Assembly: GCF_002414005.1 (NCBI RefSeq)
Contig: NZ_DHYG01000056.1
Coordinates: forward strand, 1-64,000
Origin: Psychrobacter sp. UBA5136
Lineage (GTDB): Bacteria > Pseudomonadota > Gammaproteobacteria > Pseudomonadales > Moraxellaceae
DNA length: 64,000 nt
Reading direction: 5' to 3'
The position numbers and the translations under genes were made by a program. Numbering within the stretch: the stretch's first letter is position 1; the number at the start of each line of letters is the position of its first letter. A model generated the notes under the pieces. The model was not told the origin of the DNA. It saw only the letters and a program-made list of their open reading frames with translations, and ran no database searches. Below are positions 12,801 to 20,850 of this stretch, piece after piece.

Positions 12801-14021
12801 CCTTATGGTTCAAGCGTGTTGGTTAAGAACGAAGAGCAGGTCGAAGGCGGTCAAACCATCGCTAAATGGGATCCGCACACGCATCCAATTATCACAGAAT
12901 TTGCGGGTACAGCACGTTTTAGTGATATCGTTGATGGGTCGACAGCGACAGTTAAAGTCGATGAAGCAACTGGTATGAGCTCGTTTGAGATTCTAGCTAC
13001 GCGTGATCGTTCAAGCTCAGCCAAAGACTTACGTCCGGCGATTATTTTGAACACCGACGAAGGCAAAGAAGTGGTTTACTTCTTACCAGCTGAAACCATC
13101 ATCCGCGTTAGCGATGGCGAAAAAGTTGCAGCAGGTTCGGTCCTAGGCCGTGTACCACAAGCGTCTTCAGGTACCAAAGATATCACTGGTGGTCTACCAC
13201 GTGTTGCTGATTTATTTGAAGCACGTCGTCCGAAAGATCATGCCATCATGGCAGAAATGACGGGTGTCGTAAGCTTTGGTAAAGAGACCAAAGGTAAAAA
13301 CCGCTTCATTATCACTAATGAAGATGGCGAAGTGCATGAAGAGCTGATCCCGAAATGGCGTCAAATTAACGTCTTCGAAAACGAAACCGTTGCTCGTGGT
13401 GAGATTATTGCTGATGGTCCACAAAACCCGCACGATATTTTACGTCTAAAAGGACAAACCGCGCTTGCTGACTATATCGTAAACGAAGTACAGGACGTCT
13501 ATCGTCTGCAAGGCGTAAAAATCAACGACAAGCACATCGAAGTTATCATTCGTCAGATGCTACGTAAAGTTGAAGTAACGGATGGTGGTGATTCAAGCTA
13601 CTTTAAGGGTGATCAGGTTGAATACGCTGATGTGAAAGCATTAAATGCCAAACTAGAAGCGGAAGGCAAATTCCCAGTCAAGTATGAGCGTCAATTACTG
13701 GGTATTACCAAAGCAAGCTTGGCAACGGAAAGCTTTATCTCAGCAGCGTCGTTCCAGGAGACCACGCGTGTGCTAACGGCGGCGGCTGTAACAGGTAAAG
13801 TGGATGAGCTACGTGGACTAAAAGAAAACGTGGTGGTAGGTCGCTTGATTCCTGCTGGTACGGGCCTTGCTTATCATAAAACCCGTAAAGAAAAAGCCGA
13901 CCAAAGACTGCAAGACAATGATTTGAATGCAGCCTTTGATATGACAGCCAGTACGGATAGCAAGGACTTTGCAAGCTTTGATGAAGCGTTTGCCCAAGAG
14001 CTTAATCAGGGTAATCACTAA
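9801..14021 (+). CDS. rpoC: DNA-directed RNA polymerase subunit beta' (TTG start)
   Basis: RpoC holds the catalytic Mg2+ and most of the DNA channel. The 1406-residue product starts MKDLLDIMQSPTGTGNHEFDS, aligning with the E. coli N-terminus. The codon at 9801 is TTG, preceded by CGGAGAA at 9789-9795, and no nearby in-frame ATG gives a better start. The first zinc site (CLCGKYKRRKFQGVICEKC) lies at about residues 72-90. The Mg-binding NADFDGDQM lies at about 459-467, and the second zinc site (CDVEHGVCSQC) at about 890-900. It is co-transcribed with rpoB and ends at a terminator. Confidence 0.99.
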   Translation: MKDLLDIMQSPTGTGNHEFDSIQITLASPDVIKSWSHGEVKKPETINYRTFKPERDGLFCAKIFGPVKDFECLCGKYKRRKFQGVICEKCGVEVTTAKVRRDRMGHIDLASPVAHIWFLKSLPSRIGLLLDMTLRDIERVLYFESYIVTEPGLTSLEKYQLLDDEDYYKALEEFGDEFTAKMGAEAVQDLLKDIDLDIEIDELREAIPQTGSETKLKKMSKRLKLLEAFRDSNNKPEWMVMNILPVLPPDLRPLVPLEGGRFATSDLNDLYRRVINRNNRLKRLLELSAPDIIVRNEKRMLQESVDALLDNGRRGRAITGSNKRPLKSLADMIKGKQGRFRQNLLGKRVDYSGRSVIVVGPTLRLHQCGLPKKMALELFKPFTYNKLLSHGLATTIKAAKKMVEREEPQVWDMLAMVIREHPVLLNRAPTLHRLGLQAFEPVLIEGKAIQLHPLVCTAFNADFDGDQMAVHVPLTLEAQLESRALMMSTNNILSPANGDPIIVPSQDVVLGLYYISRSSINAKGEGMIFATVNEALRAIGSNDLHVNAKIKVRVTETHVDEEGNQTKEVKLQDTVAGRLLIWNIMPKGMSFDECNEEMTKKNISKLINSCYRKVGVKESVMFADQLMYLGFAQATLSGVSIGIDDMVIPPLKKQIIETAEAEVREIEDQFEQGFVTAGERYNKVVDIWSRTNDKVAKAMMDNLATDKVINAKGEEDEQKSFNSIFIMSDSGARGSAAQIRQLAGMRGLMAKPDGSIIETPIKANFREGLTVLQYFISTHGARKGLADTALKTANSGYLTRRLVDVAQDLVITSEDCGTEEGLLMKPHIQGGEIIEKLGELVLGRVTARDVTYNDDASKVLIPAGTLIDEYWVNVLDNNAIDDIWVRSVITCDVEHGVCSQCYGRDLARGHKVNIGESVGVMAAQSIGEPGTQLTMRTFHVGGAASSASVDNSISARNAGQVHFENMKTVQHTDGHLVIVSRSAELALTDELGRERERYKVPYGSSVLVKNEEQVEGGQTIAKWDPHTHPIITEFAGTARFSDIVDGSTATVKVDEATGMSSFEILATRDRSSSAKDLRPAIILNTDEGKEVVYFLPAETIIRVSDGEKVAAGSVLGRVPQASSGTKDITGGLPRVADLFEARRPKDHAIMAEMTGVVSFGKETKGKNRFIITNEDGEVHEELIPKWRQINVFENETVARGEIIADGPQNPHDILRLKGQTALADYIVNEVQDVYRLQGVKINDKHIEVIIRQMLRKVEVTDGGDSSYFKGDQVEYADVKALNAKLEAEGKFPVKYERQLLGITKASLATESFISAASFQETTRVLTAAAVTGKVDELRGLKENVVVGRLIPAGTGLAYHKTRKEKADQRLQDNDLNAAFDMTASTDSKDFASFDEAFAQELNQGNH

Positions 14022-14053
14022 TTTAAACAGTGTTTAGTTGTTGATTAAATAAG

Positions 14054-14081
14054 AAAGCCAGCCTAAGTTGCTGGCTTTTTT
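14054..14081 (+). terminator. Rho-independent terminator after rpoC
   Basis: AAAGCCAGC at 14054-14062 pairs perfectly with GCTGGCTTT at 14070-14078 around a 7-nt loop and runs into T residues, about 35 nt after the rpoC stop. Confidence 0.9.
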
Positions 14082-14270
14082 ATGGCTTAAAAAAAATAGA
14101 TGAGGTAAATTATTTTCTTAGGAAGAGACGTAGGAAAATAGTACACTGCTATTTAGGTAACTGTATTTATTATCACAAAAGCTGTTTGCAAAATTTACTA
14201 TTATACTCGTCATTTTTATGAAAAGACTTTAACGCATTCAATTTAATCACCGAACAATAAGGATAGGCGC

Positions 14271-14813
14271 ATGGCAGGTAAGACACGCGTTGCCAAATAT
14301 CAAGCTGACCGTACCAATCAAAAACTGTATTTTTGTCGTTTGGCTTGTCAGGCAGCAGGTAACACTGACGATAAACAGCTATATCAAGCACATTGTGAAA
14401 CCGCTATTTTTCACCTATACGGCACCTTTCTTGCTTTTATACAAGAGCTTGGACACTTTTATGGTTTAACGATGACGGCGCCAACCTTGCAAGATATTAA
14501 AGAGGCTCTTAGTGCTCGCACCCAAGTGTCGCCTGAAGTGCAGCGCTTACAACAGTTGCAGCAGCAAGGTTTTTTGGTCGACATAGAGCGTGCCTATCAG
14601 CGCTGTTTATATGCAGAGCTACCTAATAACGTGCTACCTGATAAGGTATTAGATGAAAAGGCGGCCAGCGGAATAAGAGAAGCGCCTGATCTGATTGTTA
14701 ATGTCGTCACTTTATCCAATCAGTGGCTGCCCGATGAAGCAACCATACGTGAATGGTGCCAGCAGTTTGCCGAGCTGGTCGAACAGCTGCGTGCGGGCAT
14801 GGTGGAGTATTAG
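14271..14813 (+). CDS. Conserved hypothetical protein, DUF6586-like
   Basis: The 180-residue soluble protein has no signal peptide or membrane segment. It is mostly helical by composition, with a Gln-rich stretch near residues 90-98 (QRLQQLQQQG). The N-terminal region RTNQKLYFCRLACQAA followed by ETAIFHLYGTFLAFIQELGHFYGL resembles a Pseudomonas family that I recall as DUF6586, whose function is unknown. The ATG is preceded by AAGGA. It stands alone between the rpoC terminator and a bidirectional terminator shared with the convergent mrcA gene. Confidence 0.75.
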   Translation: MAGKTRVAKYQADRTNQKLYFCRLACQAAGNTDDKQLYQAHCETAIFHLYGTFLAFIQELGHFYGLTMTAPTLQDIKEALSARTQVSPEVQRLQQLQQQGFLVDIERAYQRCLYAELPNNVLPDKVLDEKAASGIREAPDLIVNVVTLSNQWLPDEATIREWCQQFAELVEQLRAGMVEY

Positions 14814-14889
14814 TAACACGCAAAACTGTAGAGACTAAAGACTAGGAACTAGCGGCTTTACCTTTATCAATAGAAATTAAGCGCGCAAG

Positions 14890-14927
14890 AAAAGGTCTGG
14901 CAAAATGATATTGAGCCAGACCTTTTT
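14890..14927. terminator. Bidirectional terminator between the hypothetical gene and mrcA
   Basis: A perfect 12-bp stem, AAAAGGTCTGGC at 14890-14901 with GCCAGACCTTTT at 14915-14926, can terminate transcripts from both converging genes. Confidence 0.9.
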
Positions 14928-14957
14928 AATGTTGGGTTGAATTAAAATAGATATTAT

Positions 14958-17660
14958 TTATTCAGGCATTGGTGGCATACGCTCAGCTGGCGTTACGGAT
15001 AAGGGTTTATTTTGAGGACTACTGTCGTTACTGCGACTAATTTTAGGGCTGTCCACTGAAGAGCGATTTTGATTTTGCTCTTCAGTCGGTTCAGGCGTCG
15101 GCGGTTTACGTTGCTGGATTGTGGTTTTGACGGGCTTTGCTGATTTGCCATCATTGGCGTCATCGTCTTCAAGCTCGGCAGCGCCTTCATCCATCATTTC
15201 TATAATAGTCTGCTTCTGTTTTTTAGATTTAGCACGGTTGTTAATAGAAACCCACTGATGGGGCGTGTCTTTTAACTGGGCTTTCATAAAATCCATCCAG
15301 ACGGGCAGCGCCGCCACGCCGCCATATTCGCGCCGTCCTAAGGTTGATGGCTGATCAAAGCCCATCCATACGACCGTGGCATTGGTAGGATGAAACCCTG
15401 CAAACCACGCGTCTTTTGCCTCATTCGTCGTACCTGTTTTACCGCCAATGTCATCACGCCCCAACGCTCTGGCTTTAAAAGCAGTACCATGCTGGATAAC
15501 ATCGCGTAAAATATCCGCCATCTCAAAAGCCACTCTGGGCTTTAAGATACGCGGCGCTTGCTCAGCACGTACGTATTGTAAAACAGGCGCTTTTAGACGA
15601 TCTGAATCTGGGCCTGCATCATAAATGTCTAAATCAAGCGCTTTACTGTCTGTGGCGGAGCTATTTTTTGCCGAGCTGTCTGCTGTAGCGCCCTCTTCTG
15701 CCAAATCATTACTACTTTCTGCTTTTAAGTTATTCTCTGATTTTTTATCTGATGCCTGATTCTCTTCTTTTATTTTTGCGTCATAATCCTCGATAAGCTT
15801 TTTATTGACATCGTCAAGCTGCTCATTGAAGCATAGCGCGCACGCTTGCTGCGGGTTAGCTTGAAACAGTAGCTGATTATTATAATTATAAATTTGATCG
15901 ATAAAGTAAGGCTGGATACGGTGGCCGCCATTGGCAAAGGTAGCATACGCCGTCGCCATTTGTAGTGGGGTAGCTTGTCCTGTGCCCAATGCTAAAGATA
16001 GCGTTGTTGGCAGCTTTTCTTTATCAAGTCCAAACTCATCCAATAAATTACGCGCGTCAGAGATACCAATGGCCTGCAGCAGGCGGATCGACACTAAGTT
16101 ACGTGATAAATAAAGACCGCGGCGCAAGGTAATATCACCCAAGAAGCGCTGGTCGGAGTTTTTAGGTTTCCAGTCGCCTACTTGAATGGGGCGATCCGAG
16201 ACAATACTGTCTGGGCGGAAGCCTTTTTCTAGGGCAGTGGTATAAATCAGCGGCTTAATCGTTGAGCCCGGTTGCCGCCAGCCTTGCAGCGCGCGGTTAA
16301 ATTTACTGTGGTTAAAGTCAAAACCGCCAACCAGAGCCTTAACAGCGCCGGTTTCAGGATTCAAAGAAACCAAACTGCCTTGCACTTTTGGTATTTGACT
16401 CAATTGCCAATTGCCATTGGCGGTCGGCATCAAGCGTACGATATCGTCTTTGCTGACAATCTGACGGGCATTACTTGGAAAGTAACCGATGCGATCGGCT
16501 GAAATGTATTTGCGCGCCCAGCTCATACCAGACCAATTGACGGTGACGCTTTCACCGGACTGCAGCGTTGCTTCGAAACTGCGCGAATTGACTTTGGTGA
16601 CTTTAGCCGGAGACATGTTACTATAACGACGGAATTTTTCTAATGGTTCGCCATTTGCTTCCGCTCCGCGCCAGCCATGACGGTGCTCATAGGCCACGAG
16701 GCCAGTCAAAATTGCTGATTCTGCCGCTTTTTGCGCCTCACTATCAACGGTAAGACGCACGCGCCAACCGCCATTCATGACTTGTTCGCCGTAGCGCTCG
16801 ACCAAAGCAGAACGCGTCATTTCTGCCAAATACGGCATATTCATATCAAGCTTTTCTTGGTAAAGGTGAATACCAATTGGGGCGTTAATGGCTTCGTCGC
16901 GCTGGGCTTTAGTGATATAACCAAGCTCGTGCATCCGGCCAATAATCCAGTTACGCCGCGTGAGCGCGCGGCTAGGGTTGGCGACGGGGTTGTATTTAGA
17001 AGGGGCTTTTGGCAAACCTGCGAGCATGGCCATTTCAGCTATCGTCAGATTCTCTAGCGACTTACTATAGTATTTTTTGGCAGCAGCGCGGATACCATAA
17101 GCGCCTTCACCTAAATAGATCTTATTGACATATAAGGTAAGGATATCGTTTTTACTCAGCTCGTCTTCGATTTTACGGGCCAAAAACAGCTCAGTTAATT
17201 TGCGATTTAAGGTACGCTCCGAGCTTAAAAAATAGTTTTTCGCTACCTGCATGGTGATGGTCGAGCCGCCCGTTTGGCTTTCATCGTCGGTAACCACTTC
17301 GGTTACGGCGCGACCAAGACCTTTAATACTAATACCGCTGTGCTGAAAAAACGTGGCGTCTTCTGCTGCCAAAAAAGCATGCGTTAAGCCTTCAGGGATT
17401 TCTTCAAAGGTCACGGGTAGCGATAAACGATTGCCATACTGACCAATCAGCTTGTCGTCACTACTATAAATCTGTAAGGGCATCTCTAGATTGGCAGTTT
17501 TTATCTCTTGGATACTGGGTAAGGTTGGCGATAAATACATCGCCATGCCATAAAATCCAATGGGTACAGCGAGTGCTAAGATTAGCGCTAACGCTAAACA
17601 GGCAATGAAAAGCCCCACCAAAAAGTGAATGAGACGAGCGGTAGCATTTTTTTTGGTCAT
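14958..17660 (-). CDS. mrcA: Penicillin-binding protein 1A (bifunctional class A PBP)
   Basis: This inner-membrane enzyme polymerises and cross-links peptidoglycan. After an N-terminal membrane anchor (about residues 10-35), the glycosyltransferase domain shows EDATFFQHSG, GGSTITMQVAKNYFLS and the LYVNKIYLGEGAYGI motif. The transpeptidase motifs are the SxxK in GSTIKPLIY near residue 465, SRN, and KTGTT near 735. A Ser/Glu/Asp-rich insertion lies between the last two, and the C-terminus is Pro/Ser-rich and disordered. I chose the ATG at 17660 (900 aa); a TTG five codons upstream at 17675 is the longest possible start. It diverges from pilM, as in Pseudomonas. Confidence 0.96.
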   Translation of the reverse strand: MTKKNATARLIHFLVGLFIACLALALILALAVPIGFYGMAMYLSPTLPSIQEIKTANLEMPLQIYSSDDKLIGQYGNRLSLPVTFEEIPEGLTHAFLAAEDATFFQHSGISIKGLGRAVTEVVTDDESQTGGSTITMQVAKNYFLSSERTLNRKLTELFLARKIEDELSKNDILTLYVNKIYLGEGAYGIRAAAKKYYSKSLENLTIAEMAMLAGLPKAPSKYNPVANPSRALTRRNWIIGRMHELGYITKAQRDEAINAPIGIHLYQEKLDMNMPYLAEMTRSALVERYGEQVMNGGWRVRLTVDSEAQKAAESAILTGLVAYEHRHGWRGAEANGEPLEKFRRYSNMSPAKVTKVNSRSFEATLQSGESVTVNWSGMSWARKYISADRIGYFPSNARQIVSKDDIVRLMPTANGNWQLSQIPKVQGSLVSLNPETGAVKALVGGFDFNHSKFNRALQGWRQPGSTIKPLIYTTALEKGFRPDSIVSDRPIQVGDWKPKNSDQRFLGDITLRRGLYLSRNLVSIRLLQAIGISDARNLLDEFGLDKEKLPTTLSLALGTGQATPLQMATAYATFANGGHRIQPYFIDQIYNYNNQLLFQANPQQACALCFNEQLDDVNKKLIEDYDAKIKEENQASDKKSENNLKAESSNDLAEEGATADSSAKNSSATDSKALDLDIYDAGPDSDRLKAPVLQYVRAEQAPRILKPRVAFEMADILRDVIQHGTAFKARALGRDDIGGKTGTTNEAKDAWFAGFHPTNATVVWMGFDQPSTLGRREYGGVAALPVWMDFMKAQLKDTPHQWVSINNRAKSKKQKQTIIEMMDEGAAELEDDDANDGKSAKPVKTTIQQRKPPTPEPTEEQNQNRSSVDSPKISRSNDSSPQNKPLSVTPAERMPPMPE

Positions 17661-17853
17661 AATCAGACTTATCAATTAAAATTTGCAACAGGTAAGAGAT
17701 TATACCTTGAACGAAATAGGCAGGTAATAATAAATGTGTAAGTGTGCCTTAATAAGCAATCTAAGTGCTTGAATCTAACGGTTAAGTAAAGTATTGTACT
17801 GAATTATTACAAATAACTATCAGAATGTACACTTAATATAAGGTATAGGGTTT

Positions 17854-18909
17854 GTGAGGCTATTTACTTCTAAAAGTCGGCATTTGATTGGCGTGGATAT
17901 TTGTGCCACCTCAGTAAAGTTGGTTGACATACAGCGCCAACAAGGCATATTTCATCTAAGGTCTTACGGTATTGAAACACTACCAGAGGGCGTAGTCGTC
18001 GACAAACTCATTGTAGACACAGAAGCGGTGGGTAATACTATAGCAAGCTTAGCACGCCGTTGCCAAGCTACAGGTAGTAGTGCGGCAACCGCCGTTTCAG
18101 GCTCAGCGGTGATTACCAAAATCATTGATATGGATATGGTGCTTAACGATGTTGAGCGTGAAGCGCAGATTCGTCTGGATGCCGATCAATACATCCCTTA
18201 TCCCTTAGAAGATGTGAATTTGGATTTTGAGGTACTGGGCCCTTCGCTTATAAATGATGATATGGTGCAAGTGCTACTGGCGGCATCGCGCTCAGAAAAC
18301 GTGGATCAAAGAGTGGATGCGCTGACCTTTGGTGGCCTGCAAACTAAAGTCATGGACATCGAATCGCACGCCATTGAGCGTGCCTTTGGCTTGATGGCAG
18401 ATAACTTACCAAATATGCCAGATTTGGTGGCTTTAGTCGATATCGGTCATAATCAAACTACTTTATACATTGCTAAAAACGGTGAGTTTATCTATAGTCG
18501 TGAACAGTTATTTGGGGGCGCTCAGCTTACTGAAGCGATTCAAAATCGCTATGGGCTAACGGCTGAAGAGGCAACCATCAGCAAACGTGAACGCACTTTA
18601 CCTGATGATTACTATCCTGACGTTTTAACGCCATTTATAGAAAACACCATCCAGCAGATTACGCGCTCATTGCAATTTTACTTCTCATCGAGCCAATACA
18701 GCAGCATCGACCATGTCGTACTTGCAGGCGGTAGCAGCTCTATCACAGGGCTGGCAGGTATGGCGCAGCAAAGGCTGGGCGTGCCTGTGAGTATCGCAAA
18801 TCCCTTCATCAACATGACCATTGCTCCGAACATTGATAATGAGCAACTGGCGATGGATGCCCCAAGCTTAATGGCCGCTTGCGGTCTTGCGTTAAGGAGC
18901 TTCGACTAA
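17854..18909 (+). CDS. pilM: Type IV pilus assembly protein PilM (GTG start)
   Basis: PilM is a cytoplasmic actin/FtsA-like ATP-binding protein that binds the N-terminal tail of PilN and links the pilus motor to the alignment complex. The 351-residue product begins with SRHLIGVDICATSVKLVDI, the phosphate-1 motif. It has LVALVDIGHNQTTLYI near residue 190 (phosphate-2) and VVLAGGSSSITGL near 290 (adenosine motif). The GTG at 17854 follows GGTATAGGG. The stop overlaps the pilN start in TAATG. First gene of the pilMNOPQ operon. Confidence 0.97.
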   Translation: MRLFTSKSRHLIGVDICATSVKLVDIQRQQGIFHLRSYGIETLPEGVVVDKLIVDTEAVGNTIASLARRCQATGSSAATAVSGSAVITKIIDMDMVLNDVEREAQIRLDADQYIPYPLEDVNLDFEVLGPSLINDDMVQVLLAASRSENVDQRVDALTFGGLQTKVMDIESHAIERAFGLMADNLPNMPDLVALVDIGHNQTTLYIAKNGEFIYSREQLFGGAQLTEAIQNRYGLTAEEATISKRERTLPDDYYPDVLTPFIENTIQQITRSLQFYFSSSQYSSIDHVVLAGGSSSITGLAGMAQQRLGVPVSIANPFINMTIAPNIDNEQLAMDAPSLMAACGLALRSFD

Positions 18910-19562
18910 TGGCTCGTATTAACTTATTGCCCTGGCGGCAAGAAGAGCGCGAACGCCGCAATAAAGAATTTATCACTCTGGTAGTGGCAGTCACCTTGCT
19001 AGCTTTATTAGCAGCATTTGCCACGTGGAGTTATTTTAATAATGAACTTGATGAGCAATTGGATGCCAATGCGCTGATTGAACAAGAAAACGCCCGCCTA
19101 GATAAAGCCTTGATCGAGATTGATAGCTTAGAGCAGCGTCGTGAAGATATCATCTCGCGCATGCAAGTCATCCAAGATCTGCAAGGTCGACGTCCTGTTC
19201 CGGTTCGTTTATGGGACGATATTGCCAAAGCGATACCGCCCGCTCTCTACTTAACCAATTTAAAACGCGAAGGTGATGTGCTGACACTGACAGGTCTTGC
19301 TGACAATCCAAATATCGTCTCTAGCTTGATACGTAATCTTGATAGCAGTAAGTGGATGGGCAATTCAGCTGTGAGTAATATCCAGCAAAATATCAGCGCT
19401 TATGAAGCGGTGCCCCCCTTAGAAAACACGGTTACCACGGGTGAGCAGCCGAGACCTGTTTATCCTGAAGACAGTTATGTTCAGTTTGTGGTCACGACCA
19501 AAGTACAGTCAGAAACGGCTGAAGTGACTGACGCTGGTACTGCGCCTGGAGGTGAGTTATGA
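18909..19562 (+). CDS. pilN: Type IV pilus assembly protein PilN
   Basis: PilN is a bitopic inner-membrane protein. Its cytoplasmic tail carries the INLLPWR motif (residues 4-10) that docks into PilM; a membrane helix at about 23-43 and a periplasmic ferredoxin-like domain pair it with PilO. I place the start at 18909, which gives MARINLLPWR and overlaps the pilM stop by one base; a longer frame opens at 18879. Length is 217 residues. A coiled coil at about residues 45-85 follows the membrane segment. The stop overlaps pilO by ATGA. Confidence 0.96.
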   Translation: MARINLLPWRQEERERRNKEFITLVVAVTLLALLAAFATWSYFNNELDEQLDANALIEQENARLDKALIEIDSLEQRREDIISRMQVIQDLQGRRPVPVRLWDDIAKAIPPALYLTNLKREGDVLTLTGLADNPNIVSSLIRNLDSSKWMGNSAVSNIQQNISAYEAVPPLENTVTTGEQPRPVYPEDSYVQFVVTTKVQSETAEVTDAGTAPGGEL

Positions 19563-20290
19563 AACTGACCCGTAAAAAACGTCTCGTTAAAACCAAAAAA
19601 ACTGCTGTAAGTACGAGAAAACAGTTTGATTTGAATGAGTTTCGCCGTAGTTTTGAATCGCTAGATAGCGAAAACTATGGCAGTTGGCCGCTTCCTGTTA
19701 AAGTCACCGTGATTGGCTTTATTGTTGCTTTTATTGCTGCGCTATCATGGGCGCTACCCATCAGCAGCAAAATTGATGAGATTAACGCCGCTGAAAGTCA
19801 GCAGCAAACCTTACTTGATAGCTACCGTGAAAAAGAATCGCGGGCGCGTCATTTAAAAGCTTATCAAGCGCAAGTGGTTCAAATGGAAACGGAGTTTAAC
19901 ACCTTACTCGACCAGCTACCAAAAGACACCCGTGTATCAGAGCTAGTCGAAGGTATCAATATGACGGGCGTTGGCAGTAACATCCGTTTTCAAGATATTT
20001 CAGTAGAGCCTGAGATTGAAAATGAGTTCTTTATTGAGCAGCCTATTCGTATCGCCGCTTTAGGAGAATATCATCAGTTTGGTAGCTTTATCAGTGGCCT
20101 TGCTGCCTTGCCGCGTATCATTACCATGCATGATTTTGAAGTCAGCAATCCGCAGCCAACCTTAGACGTGTTGCCGGAGCTCAACTTGGTGCTACAAACC
20201 AAAACCTATCGCTCAAAAGAAGCCGCTCCTGAAGGTGATGAAGCCGCTACGACGGATGCCGCTACTACTGACGCTGCAGGAGGCAACTAA
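19559..20290 (+). CDS. pilO: Type IV pilus assembly protein PilO
   Basis: PilO forms heterodimers with PilN in the periplasm and contacts PilP. The 243-residue protein has a basic cytoplasmic N-terminus of about 50 residues and one membrane helix (VTVIGFIVAFIAALSWALP, about 50-68). A coiled-coil region follows, then a C-terminal fold (GEYHQFGSFISGLAALPRII). An Ala/Thr-rich tail (about 225-243) looks unstructured. It overlaps pilN by 4 bases and pilP by 1, so the operon is tightly coupled. Confidence 0.95.
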   Translation: MKLTRKKRLVKTKKTAVSTRKQFDLNEFRRSFESLDSENYGSWPLPVKVTVIGFIVAFIAALSWALPISSKIDEINAAESQQQTLLDSYREKESRARHLKAYQAQVVQMETEFNTLLDQLPKDTRVSELVEGINMTGVGSNIRFQDISVEPEIENEFFIEQPIRIAALGEYHQFGSFISGLAALPRIITMHDFEVSNPQPTLDVLPELNLVLQTKTYRSKEAAPEGDEAATTDAATTDAAGGN

Positions 20291-20823
20291 TGCGTAACCA
20301 AAAACTGCCTATGTGGCTGATTTTAAGCGCCACTGTTTTGTCAATGACAGGTTGTACTGACCGTATTGGCATGGCAGAGCAGGCGATGGCTGATATTCGC
20401 AATCAGCCCGCGCAGCCGATTGAACCGCCGCCCAAAGCTGAACTCGTAGAAGATTTTGTCTATAGCGCCAGTGCGCAGCGTAGCCCATTTTTGCCGCCAA
20501 GCTTGGTGAATGTACAAGGCCCTGTCACCTCTATCGATGGTGTGCGTCCTGACATAACCCGAGTGAAAGAACCACTTGAACAATATGAGCTCTCGCAACT
20601 CGTCTTTCGCGGTGTCGTAATCTCCCCTGAAGGTCAGCAGTATGGCTTGGTGCAGCGTCCTGATGGTTCGGTTGCAAGCGTGAGAGTTGGTAATTATCTT
20701 GGACTAAATGACGGCCGTATTGTTGAAATCACGCCGACCCAGATTAACTTGATTGAAATTGTGCCAGACAGCCGCGCTGGGTTTGTCGAAAAACCCCAGT
20801 CGCTGGTTTCCCCTATAAGCTAA
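20290..20823 (+). CDS. pilP: Type IV pilus lipoprotein PilP
   Basis: PilP is an inner-membrane-anchored lipoprotein connecting PilNO to the PilQ secretin. The signal peptide MRNQKLPMWLILSATVLSMT ends in a lipobox with the acylated Cys at residue 22 (MTGC). A proline-rich linker precedes the beta-sandwich domain (QYELSQLVFRGVVISPEGQQ, then VRVGNYLGLNDGRIVEIT). Length is 177 residues. Its start overlaps the pilO stop in TAATG. Confidence 0.95.
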   Translation: MRNQKLPMWLILSATVLSMTGCTDRIGMAEQAMADIRNQPAQPIEPPPKAELVEDFVYSASAQRSPFLPPSLVNVQGPVTSIDGVRPDITRVKEPLEQYELSQLVFRGVVISPEGQQYGLVQRPDGSVASVRVGNYLGLNDGRIVEITPTQINLIEIVPDSRAGFVEKPQSLVSPIS

Positions 20824-20850
20824 GTCGGCAGATTTTTTGAGGAATACATA

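Noticed and set aside
14958..15190. Second small gene in the 3' end of mrcA
   Set aside because: Alternative-frame reading of the low-complexity Pro/Ser tail; no start signals.
18879..18908. Upstream start for pilN
   Set aside because: It adds ten residues with no family similarity; the TAATG-overlapping start gives the conserved MARINLLPWR.
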